Shown here: positions 32,628 through 42,833 of the stretch, in pieces
How the letters are laid out: each line of letters opens with the position of its first letter
Position numbering within the stretch: position 1 is the stretch's first letter
DNA from: Lunularia cruciata
Lineage: Eukaryota > Streptophyta > Marchantiopsida > Lunulariales > Lunulariaceae
Assembly (NCBI GenBank): GCA_948567375.1
Contig: OX419760.1
Location: 2,294,001-2,358,000 of the forward strand
Direction: 5' to 3'
Length of the DNA stretch: 64,000 bases
The notes under the pieces: generated by a model
Databases searched by the model: none
Told to the model about the DNA's origin: nothing
Seen by the model: the letters and a program-made list of their open reading frames with translations, nothing else
Translations under genes and position numbers: made by a program

Positions 32628-35600
32628 TTCTTGCTCTATTTCTACTTTGTTAGCCCTAACTAACTTCATCGCTAAACTCCATATTGTTACATATTCTCCC
32701 ACTACTAGTTAGTGATGTCCTTGTCGCCATTGAAGCTTCAAACTCTTGGATGGCTGTTTGTGCATTCTGGAGATAAGCATGAGGTTCCCATGTGGCATCA
32801 TGAAGGAGATACCCTTTCTAAAGGACCTTGTACTCCATATGTTGTCAGCGGCTTTGTTGAATGTGGTGATGCACAAAGATACGATCAACTTTGTACTCCT
32901 CATGATCATTGATAGTGATGGGAGGAGGAGGAAGTTAGACTCAAGAGGAAAAAAATATGGGTTAGGAACAAAGGGTTTCAACTTGGAAACATGAAAGACA
33001 GGGTGGATGTGCATATGATAAGCCACGGCAAGTTGATAAGTAACAGGAGAGATGATTTGGGACATTAAAGGGTCCTATCCAATTAGGAGTGAGTTTACAA
33101 ACTTGGGTATCAAGTGTGAGAGGTAGGTTACTAGACAAGAGCATGACCTCATCACCAACTTGAAAGGTGAGATCATGATGGTGGTGGTCCGCATATTGTT
33201 TCTAACTATTCTAAGCAACAAGGAGATGAGATTTGGCTTGTTGGAGGGATTGAGATATGGTGGTCAAGAAGGTGGAAGTATAAGGGATATGAGATGGAAG
33301 AGGAACAAGAAAGGAATCTAGAACAAGTGGATCCTGGCCAAAATTGAGAAAAAAGGAGAGAATCTGGTGCTTGCATATTTGGAATTAGTGTATGCAGATT
33401 TGTAGTTGCAAGACATTCATCCTGATTAGTATGGTAAATGTTGATGAAGGCACAAAGCATATCCTCCACGGTGCAATTTTCATGTTCAATTTGCCCATCA
33501 GTTTGAGGATGATATGTTGTGGACAAAGCAAGCTTGGTGCCAAGTATTTGGAAGAGTGCTTGCCAAATTTTCCCAATAAATCAAGGATCAAGGTCAAAGA
33601 TGAGTACACAAGGTATCCATGATGCTTGAAGACAATGTCAAAGAAGATCTGCACTAATGTTAGAGCATCCATGGTATCAGAGGTTGATGCTAAATGAATT
33701 TGTTTAATAAGCTTATCCACAAGCACTATTGTTGCTATGTGACCTTGCTTTGTCTTGGGTAAAGATGTAATGAGATCTAAGCTCACATGTTCCCATTGAG
33801 CAGAGAGAATGGGGAGTGGTTGAAGGAGTCCACTTGGTTTTTGGCTAATAGCTTTATTATATTGGTAGCTCTTACATGATCAAAAAAACTCTCAAACATC
33901 TTGTGCCATGTTGGGCCACCACCATTGGTGTTGGAGGGTACCCAAGGTCTTGTCCACACCCATGTGACCAACAATTGGTAAGTCATGGGCTTCTTGGAAG
34001 CACACAAGTCGGAGATCACTCTTTGCTAGAACATATATTCGGTCCTCATGGAATAGAAGGTCTTCCTTGAAAGAGAAGGTGTTGTGCTCCTTATTGCATA
34101 TAATAAGACAATCATGTACCATATGAAAGAAAGGATCTTGTTGTAGAGCTGACCTAAACTTGTTTTGGAACTTAGAGTTGATTGACATCATTGTAATGGC
34201 TGTCGTGATGAGAAGAAGAGACTCAAATCAGGTCATCATGATATTGCATCAAGGATGACATAGAACCAACCTGGTTTGTACTCAAGTTTGATGTCAAACA
34301 ATTGGCATTGCTCCTCTTATTGATGATGTCAATCTTCATGTGCTCCAAATGTAATGTCTACAAAAACGCTTTGTGATTAGTTTGCATGATCACTTGTTTC
34401 CCTAAGAGATAATGCCTCTATACCTTGGTCGCATATACCATTGCTAATTGTTCTCAACCTTGAGTAGAGTAATTCCTTTTTGTTGTATTTAGTTGGTGAG
34501 ACCAAAGGCAATGGGATGTATAACCCATTTGGGAACTCCCATTGCAACACTGCTCCAATTGCAAAGTTAGAAGCATCAAAATCAACCACACAAGGTAGTT
34601 GAGGATCATGGTTGAAGAATGGGCCTTGAAAACACCATGTGTTTTCAACTTTTGTAATGCTTCTTTGTGCTTGTTGGTCCACTAAAAGCTCAAGTTCTTC
34701 TCCAAGAGATCAATCACTTGTGTGGCAACATGAGCATAGTAGTGGATGAACCATTAGTAAAAATTAGCCAATCAATTAAATGCCCATACTTCTATAGCAT
34801 CCTTTGGAGAAGGCCAATCAATGATGGCCTTGATTTTCTCCCCTTCCATCTTGATCCCCTCTGATGAGATCGTGTGACCCAAGAAGGTAACTTCCTTTTG
34901 CCAAAAGGTGCACTTCAACTTCTTGTAGTAAAACTTCCATTGTTGTAGTCAGCTTAGGACTTCTTGCATGTGATTCACATGTTCTACTTCTATCTTGTTA
35001 TAGATTAAAATGTCATCCAAGAATACCATCACGTACCAATCCAATAGTCTATCCAACACCTGATGCATCTGATCCATGAAGACTATTGGAGCATTAGGGA
35101 GCTCAAAAGGTAGAACTCTCCATTCAAAATGCCCATACCTTGTGTGAAAGGTAATCTTTTGCACATCCTCCTTGTCAATAGGGATTTGCCAATTGCTGTT
35201 GCAAAGATCCAACTTGAAGAAATATTGTGCTCTACTCAATTGATCAAGAAAGTCATCAATTTGAGGTAAGGGATATGCATTCTTCACTGTTTGTTTATTG
35301 AGCTCACAATAATCAATATAAAAACAAAGTTCTCTATCCTTCTTTAGAAAAAATAATATTGGTGCACTCCAAGGAGATGTATTATATTGTATGAAATCCT
35401 TCTTCAACAACTCCATAAGCATTGTTTGCAACTCTTCCAACTCCTTTGGTGAGAGTTGATATATTGGTCTACTCACTAAAGTACTCTCTACTAATAACTC
35501 AATCTTGAAGGGCATACCACAATTGGAGGATAATCCCTTTGGCAAATCATCCAAAAACATGTCCACAAACTCTTGACATATTTGATCAACCATTTTTTGA

Positions 35601-36389
35601 TGAGGCTCTTGACCCTCCTCAGATTCTCCTTGTGCAATAAGCTTGATCCATATAACAAAAATAGACTTATCCTCCTCTAAACCTTGCTCTTTAGTTGTTT
35701 CATTGACAAACTTCCCATCTAGGGACTTCTCTTCCTTCAAAACTTGATCTATGGCTGCTTTCCTAACAAACTTCCCATCTTGGGACTTATCTTCCTTCAA
35801 AGCTTGCTCTATGGCTGCTTTCCTAACATCTTCCCATATTGGAACTAACTATTCTTAGGTGTCTACTCAAAGGTGTTAGAAAATCTAATAAAAAATTCCT
35901 ACCTTGGTGTTGTACTTGAATTTATCGTAGGTTCTAATCAAATTGAACCTTATGACATTTAAGCCAAGGTAAACCCAAAATGACATCATAGTGTAGAGGC
36001 TCCACTAAAAACCTCATACACTCCAAATACTCCTTCCTAATCTTGAAGGTAACAAGATGCGAGGTACAAAATGCAGAACCCTTTCTATCATCCGCCATCA
36101 TCAATCTACTTTCAATTATTGGCTTGATGGGAATAATCAATTCTTTTGCTAATTGCATAGACATGCAATTCTCTTAACTTCCAAAATCAACTAAAATCCT
36201 ACAACCATGATCAGATATCTTACCTTACAAGTGAAACAAACTTGCATAGGTTGAGCCTTCAATCCTATTAGAACTAATCAAGTTCCAAGTAGATGGCTCA
36301 AAATCTCCTAATGGGATTCCTCATTAGTTGTCTTATTTGCTACTTTTTTAACCCTAACCAACTTCATCGTTAAACTCCATATTGTTACA
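32628..36389 (-). mobile_element. Family-B Ty3/gypsy chromovirus, minus strand, with LTRs cut to about 65 bp (B4)
   Basis: Both ends keep only the first 60-70 bases of the LTR: minus-strand TGTAACAATATGGAGTTTA begins at 32691 on one side and at 36389 on the other. At the right end those bases are joined directly to the gag/protease border, so most of the LTR, the primer site and gag have been deleted. Internal order on the minus strand: protease (36200-35870), three linker repeats (35840-35666), reverse transcriptase (about 35560-34949), RNase H (34800-34377), integrase (34191-33206), chromodomain (about 32960-32750). Confidence 0.8.
32709..36200 (-). pseudogene. pol remnant of B4
   Basis: The longest open piece is 35800-34949, covering linker repeats and reverse transcriptase with FFKLDLCNSNWQIPI and [12 protein letters not shown]. 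In the integrase core the DHG-type segment is truncated by a frameshift near 33600. The protease piece 36164-35934 carries LPWLKCHKVQFD but lacks its active-site Asp-Ser-Gly in frame. Confidence 0.8.
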
Positions 36390-37556
36390 ACGTGCAAGCT
36401 TGCGGCATATATTATGTGGCTCTTTTGGTGAACTTGTTATTATGTTGGTGTGTGATAGTTGTTTCATAGGATGGCATATGTCATTATTGACTTCTCCTCT
36501 CATGCTGGATCCTCAAGGATAGTGGCAATGTACTTGACCTATACCTAGTTCACTCTTTATGTGATATTGATTGCAAACAAGCGACTACCAATGGGGTTTG
36601 ATAGCACCCATCCTCTTGATCTTTACCCACCATAGGAGATATTACATACTTGGATTAGATGGTTCTCTTGAGTTATGAGGACCTAGCCACCAGCTAGGGG
36701 AGCAATTGTTATACTTTATAATTCATGTATGACTTTTGTGTGAGTTGTACTTCTATAGCGTATGATATTGACAATAGTGTAGATTGTGCATCAATGTATG
36801 TATGTACTATAATTGGGAAAAGGTTACCTTATTGTTGGAAGCCCACAAAAAGGGGTTGGCTTTGGCCGTAAAGAAGGAAGATAAACTTGAGCAAGGGCAC
36901 AAAACAACCAAAGAAGACTTTCATGCAAAGTGCCTATAAAATTGAAGAGAAGAAGGAGGAACTCCAATAGGTGGAAGAAGTTTGTATGTAGTTTGTGGAA
37001 ATGCTCCAAGAAGAAGCCAAGGGAGAGCTAAGAATTGCCAAATCCATGAATTGTAGTTTTAGGTACAGAAGTTAAAAGGAAAAATCTACAAGGAAGAGAA
37101 AATGGACCAACTTGCTCTTTGGCTTTGAGTCCATGTTGATTGGAAGTTTAGCAAAGTGAAGAATCCTTACTTGTTGACGATTGCTTACTATTGAGAGTGC
37201 ACCAAATAATTATTGGGATGAATGTCATTTGGCCAAGTTTTTAGATGAAACCTATGGTGCATTAGCTTAAGTAGACATTCATTACTTGTAGTGCGTGCAT
37301 ATTCCCTCACACATTTGTCAAAGACTTAATTAAGCATTAAGAGTAGGATAAGAGAGAAATTAAGACCTAATTGGTAGCGGTGGAGTAGTTACATTTGGCA
37401 AAGATCCCACTTAGTCATCCAAGACCCTTCAGACCAAAAGGAGTAGAAGTAGGAAATTTTACATAAGGCATTGGTTTGATAATGAACAAGTCCACTTCTC
37501 CATACAACTTTGAATTGCACCAAATTCTACTATGATCAAACTATATTCACCTAGTG
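36390..37556. other. Unassigned, probably old transposon sequence
   Basis: Some coding-like traces on the plus strand (about 36834-36940, EAHKKGLALAVKKEDKLEQG), but no domain is recognised and stops are frequent. Confidence 0.4.
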
Positions 37557-37805
37557 TCCAGCTTTGAATGCCCTTGCCAATGCACAAGTGGGTATCTTGC
37601 TCAAGGATTGCAATTGTTGAATCCAAGAGGAAGGGTTAGCAATTGGAATCTGAATGTGGAGGGTGGCTCAATGATAGATTTGATCAATCTTAAGTGCAAT
37701 CAATAATACAATCTAAACTCAAGGACATTTGCTTGCCAATTAAGGCCCTTTGGTAGCATGTCTTTAGAAAAGGGTATAACATGCTATGAAGGTTGGTGGC
37801 TTTAG
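37557..37805 (+). pseudogene. Unidentified Cys-containing coding remnant
   Basis: One frame reads coherently for 82 codons with a single internal TAA (37704-37706). It begins SSFECPCQCTSGYLAQGLQL, contains VEGGSMIDLINLKCNQ, and ends RPFGSMSLEKGITCYEGWW before TAG. The regular composition with paired Cys and terminal Trp-Trp suggests a real decayed protein-coding segment rather than chance. Upstream the frame is closed by a TGA at about 37530. I do not recognise the family. Confidence 0.4.
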
Positions 37806-38650
37806 TGAAAATTGCACCATCACCTTTAGAGTAACTTTGGTTACAATTAGTTTTAAGAGTAATTTAGGATATTTTCAAGTTTTCTAGAGGGCATTACTGG
37901 GTTCCTCTACCCTTATATTGGGAATGGTTTCTACCCAACTGATTAAATAGCAAAAAATAAAGAAATTGCAACTTGTAATACTTTTCCTTCACTTCTAGTT
38001 ATTTTAGACCTGTATCCCATCGGATCAACTTGTTCTTACCATTTTACTATCAATATGTCAAAATTGGGTTTTTATATATAGTTCTTGGCATTGGTGTTAG
38101 AGATACACTCCTCAAAGGGGCCAAAAGGGACGTTAGACAAAGCAATGATTGTGGTTTGGGAATTCAATACCAAGGGATGCTTAGATGCCTTGTGATCAAC
38201 AAGCCTACTAGAGAAATCAAAAGTGTTCAATCAAAGGAGGAAAAGCTCAAGAACATTATTTTCATCTTGAGAGAAAAATAGCAATAGACACTAAACTGAC
38301 CATTACTATCTAACCTTACAAGAAGGTAATATTAGAATCATGACCATGTCCAAAAAATTTCCTCTATTTGTGTCATAAAACATGAAGGCATTGTGGAGGA
38401 TTGTGTCCCAGACAAGAAGGAGAAGGAACTTTAAAGAATTCTTAAAAGAAGCTTGTAAATTTTTTGCAATGGTGAAGTTTGACCTTGCATGCACACCAAG
38501 GAAGACCAAGAACTTACCATTGAAGATTAGGAACTTGCAATTCTATTAAAGATTTGGTTTACAATTCATGGCTCAAACAAAGCCAAAGAACTCCACCCCA
38601 ACACAACACATTCCTTGTCAAACGCGGGAGAAGGATATCTTGGTCTACTC
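37806..38650. other. No gene recognised
   Basis: A plus-strand ORF of 83 codons (38030-38281) shows no motif. Otherwise AT-rich and featureless. Confidence 0.4.
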
Positions 38651-38659
38651 CTAGATTGA

Positions 38660-39290
38660 TATTTGTTTTGTTACTTGTCTAAGAGAGTTATCACTCATCC
38701 TAGTTTGGTCTTCACTTCTACCAGAATGGCAAACCATGCTCTCTTCATGTGACAAATTTACCAAAAAGTCAAGGGTAAGGACAAGGACAAAGATCCAAAT
38801 ACCTTCATCAAGGAATTTGAGACCATCATGGTAGTGAATAAGGAAGATGTTAATGAGGACCAACTTTAGATCTTACCTAGTTTGCTGAGAAAGAGAGCCA
38901 TGAACTGGTATACATATACTAGTCAAAACCACCAACATTAGTGATTGGCTAACTATAAGAAGTAAGTTCTTGGGTATGCTTCCAAGAACTAGACTATGAG
39001 GCAAATGTCTTTGCCATCCTCAATATTTTGGTAAGGAAGAGGAATGAGAAGTTACGGGATTACACCAAAAAATTCCCAGAGTTTGTTGGAACAAGTACCC
39101 ACATGTGGTGCTCCCTTAGGATACATGGACGTTTAGGTAGTAATATGGTTCTTGGGAGGACTTCCTATTCAACTTTGTATCTTTGCTAAGGAGCATGATC
39201 ATGAAGTATTGAACTAGGTGATCAAATCAGCCACACTATACGAGTCTACTTGGATAAATCTGGCAAGGAAGGTGAAACTATGCTAAGTAT
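38660..39290 (+). pseudogene. Gag remnant of a further Ty3-type element (family F)
   Basis: The plus strand reads KDKDKDPNTFIKEFETIMVV, then LLRKRAMNWYTY, then in a shifted frame RNEKLRDYTKKF and FLGGLPIQLC. This is the layout of the Retrotrans_gag domain. It is cut at about 39290 by a family-B LTR fragment. Confidence 0.6.
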
Positions 39291-39294
39291 CCCT

Positions 39295-39576
39295 AATTCT
39301 AGAAGTATTTAAGAAGCTTCCTTAGGAAGCTTATTGGCTAGCTTAGCTTGGATGCCAAGTAAGCAGCTTGTAAAAAGGAAGCTTCTTGAGAAGCTTCCTG
39401 GTTAACTTGGCTTGCACTCCAAGAAAGCTTTTTGAGAAGCTTCTCAAGGCCTTGTATGCTCCTTATAAATACCAAAGTTGAAGCTCATGCTAGGCAATTG
39501 GAGTTTCCCTCATTCAAGTGTCCCAATGTGATCTTCTATTCTCCTATTTCTCTCCTCAATCTTGGGTCTTTTACAC
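39295..39576 (+). repeat. Family-B LTR fragment (3' two thirds)
   Basis: From AGAAGTATTTAAGAAGCTTC to GGTCTTTTACA, colinear with the family-B LTR including TTATAAATACC (about 39461) and the TTCAAGTGTCCCAATGTGA segment. The first third is missing. Confidence 0.8.
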
Positions 39577-41050
39577 ATGTACAACTATCAAGCTTGGGTC
39601 CGTATTGTCATCAATAGTTGGGAGGTGGCATGGTGCACAACTTTTCACATGATCTTCCAAAAAACACCATCATGTCCTTCAAACATGAGGAGTCCAAACG
39701 GCATTCTGAAGATAGTGTGGCTTGTAGTCACATCAAGTATCATTAGTGCAGTCTATTGTAGATATATATAATCATCCAGGTGAAATTGACTGATTGAGGA
39801 TCTATAACCTACTCCTTGAATAGTAGTATCGTATAAGGTATCTTTATGTTGAGCAATCATTAAGTTCTCAAAGATCATTAGCATCACTCTCTAAAAGATC
39901 TCTACCCATTGGGAACATGTGCGTATCCATATGTTAGGATAATCCAAGTCCAAAATTATAGTAGCATCACACAAATGGCTGTAAGTAAATTTGGATCTTG
40001 TCTATAGAGTAGAAAGTAAGGAGAGAAGGTTGCTAAGGAGGCTTGCCAACTAAACCCATAGCCATGACCAACCAAGGCAATTGGAGATCCAAATCTCCCA
40101 AGTGGCCTCTTTGTAAACCATAATTACACATTCTTCTCTGCACCGTCTAAACCATTGTCTCTACTAAGACATATGCCTCAAGGTGATCTCGAGAAGTAAT
40201 ATAGTGATCAATCAAGGCCTTGTCATACAAGATCTAAAATTCTCCAAATAACTCTATATGCTAGTCAATCAAAACCTCAATTGTGCATCCAAATGGCTAA
40301 GAACTTGATCTAGGAATGAATAAGATTTTCCTTCACTAGACTTGTCAAGAAGTGTCACCAAATCAATCCACTCAAAGAAGTGCTCCACCAATAACCAAAA
40401 CATATTGATGATGTATCACCGTCAGTGATAAAGGTCTAGCAAAGTCCTCCAATAGTAACCTAAATCCATGATAAGTAATCTCCATGTCATTATATTACTA
40501 GGGACGTCAAAAAGCTAATGTATTGTTAGTCAATTCAATCCACCTATCAAATCTCCTTAGAATACCCAAATCTTTCATATTGAAAACAAAGCCTCTCTTT
40601 CTCCTCTTGTCATATTGGGTCCAATGTTTGGCTCCCAAATATCATTTGCAACTGATGGAGGAATGGAAGATGCATTGATTGGCTATTATACCAAGCCTTG
40701 GGAGCCATAATGTCATGCCTCCAACCGCAAGAGTCCATAACCTCAAAGAAAAAACTTCCTTTGCTTTAGTTACAAGCTCTACATGTCCTCTAACTACATC
40801 CCAAGTAGACCATTCTCACTAGTAGCCACTATTTATATCCCAAGAATATCACGCATACCATCCATCACCTTTAGCATGTGTCTGATTCATTTAAATAAGC
40901 ATAAAGTTCACAAGTGTTTGAGATGATTCATTTTGATATGCATAGAATTCACAAGTATCCATTAATGTCTATCAAATGCATCCTCCTTTGCCTAACCTAC
41001 CCAAGGCTCACAAACCAAGTCATAGTTTAGATTTACAGCTTAATTTAACG
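39577..41050 (-). pseudogene. Integrase remnant of family-D Ty3 element (copy D1)
   Basis: On the minus strand about 40400-40120 reads VEHFFEWIDLVTLLDKSSEG, FLDQVLSHLDA and other integrase-core pieces with shifted frames and stops. The same sequence occurs at 49400-51900, where it is longer. No LTRs identified. Confidence 0.65.
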
Positions 41051-41068
41051 CATAATGTTGGGATACCT

Positions 41069-41342
41069 CTAACAATAATAAATTGATAATAGTATTGATA
41101 CAATAACCATCACTTGCTTGGTCTCATTGGGTGTTGGCTCCACCAATTTCGATAGTTGTATGTTCAAAGCGGCCAGGAGTTGCAAAGAAAGAGAAGGCAA
41201 CCGCGTAGAAATAATGAAGGATGGGAAGACCCCATCAAGCCGTACAAGGGAGAGACAAAAAGATAAAATGGGACTAAGCCCCAATAGAGTCTATATGAGA
41301 AATCTGCACTACCGCACCTAAGATATCCAAGCTATGCAAGTC
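41069..41342. other. Spacer between family-D and the non-LTR remnant
   Basis: Short overlapping ORFs on both strands without motifs. Nothing supported. Confidence 0.4.
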
Positions 41343-42010
41343 CTATGGTCTACACACAACTGGAGCATCCGAAGAAACATCACCTAATGTGATTGCTCTC
41401 CTATGGATTGCACCAGCCACTGCCCTCTGTAGAGCAATGGACACACGTTGTCTAAAATATACTACAAAGTATGAGAGTGAGAGTGGTACCCCCAGGGGCC
41501 TAACATGATAAGCTCTCATGCACTCCTTGACAAATGTGTCAAATATCGTGTCCATTGCTCCATATAACTCCAAGGCTAGAGGAACAAAGAGATGACCTTG
41601 TTGCATGCCCCTATACTTGGAGACCTTGTGACTTGCTGCTGCACTCACCGCTCATCTAGGGGGATGGGTAATCACTCCCTCCACAACTATATCTTGCGTA
41701 GGGTTCGTAACTACAACATCCGCTATTATCACCCAATCATCTCAAACCAAGTATAAGTCTGCCCTGACACGTGTTGTCTGCAAAGCATACGAATGCTCCC
41801 TCCAAGCCAAGTATCCACTCTCTCATGCCATAGCAAGCACTATGTCCTTAATAGCATCATGGGTAGCTATCCTTTGTCCTCCAAAAGAATATCGTGTCAT
41901 GTGGACTATTGTTGCATCTAGTGTAGAACCACATCATAAGTGAGTAATGAAGATGCAGATGGGTGGACCAAACCTAGGCAAAACCTCATCTCTGTAGAGA
42001 AAGTAACTGG
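41343..42010 (-). pseudogene. C-terminal part of a reverse-transcriptase ORF of non-LTR type, decayed
   Basis: The minus strand reads, through four stops, RFGPPICIF, GGQRIATHDAIKDIVLAMA, IIADVVVTNPTQDIVVEGVI and then the open tail FVPLALELYGAMD, LSLSYFVVYFRQRVSIALQR. This resembles the region downstream of the polymerase in plant reverse-transcriptase-like proteins. The IADVVVTNPT strand could be part of a nuclease-like fold. Fragment only; upstream polymerase motifs were not found. Confidence 0.5.
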
Positions 42011-42179
42011 TGTGAGTCGGAATACCCTAATACATGGACGAGCTAGGATCCAAGAGCATACAAGAACGAAGACGTGCTCTAGTAGCTTGAGGAATGGATG
42101 AATTGACTAAGAGAGAATATAACATATTTTCATGTTGTTGCTCCATCACGGAAGACTATAAACCTCTAGTCCAATCTGA

Positions 42180-42833
42180 CTAGATTGAAACAAAAGATGA
42201 AAAATTATCTCATGCTCTTGAGGATAGATGATCTCTCGTATGTCACAATACCATCTAGAGAAAAAGAATACTCCCTCCACAAAGAAAATGAAAGTAAAGA
42301 TGGATACCTCGCTATACGATTCTTGTCATGTATAGTACCCAAAGCGACACGGGGGGTTAGGAAGGAAGGAGTGAAAGCGGACGGAATTGGGACTCTGTTC
42401 GAGAGCAGTGGTCGGAAGATCTCTCTTGGGGAACCTCTCAAGTTCCGGGGGCTTAGCGCTGGACCGAGAAAATCTACTCGTTTCCGTTTCCAAAACCATT
42501 GAGGTTATGCTTTGCAAAGAAACCTGATTCATTGCCGACGTGAATGATCTTGACGCTAGAATACGCAAAGTCCGCCGGGAAGATATCACACTTACTTGCC
42601 GACCTCCCCGAACTTCCGGTCCAGAACGAGGCCGTGGTGGGAGGTTTACTGCCTTCTTGTGTTTACACGAACTCGAGCGTTGAATTACGGGAGGAAGAAG
42701 CCAGAGGCAGATGAAGAGGATGAGAATGACACAGGCCTTCAAGCGAGCAATGTGCGACAGAGGGTCTGAAACTTCATAATTCTGCGAAGGGATCAAGGTG
42801 ATAACATTCTGGTGCTGGATCGATAGTAGTACC
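42180..42833. other. Upstream region of the golgin gene
   Basis: Richer in GC than the flanking transposon debris and without transposon similarity from about 42330. A 200-codon minus-strand frame (42928-42326) overlaps the first golgin exon and has no motif. Probably promoter and 5' untranslated sequence. Confidence 0.45.
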
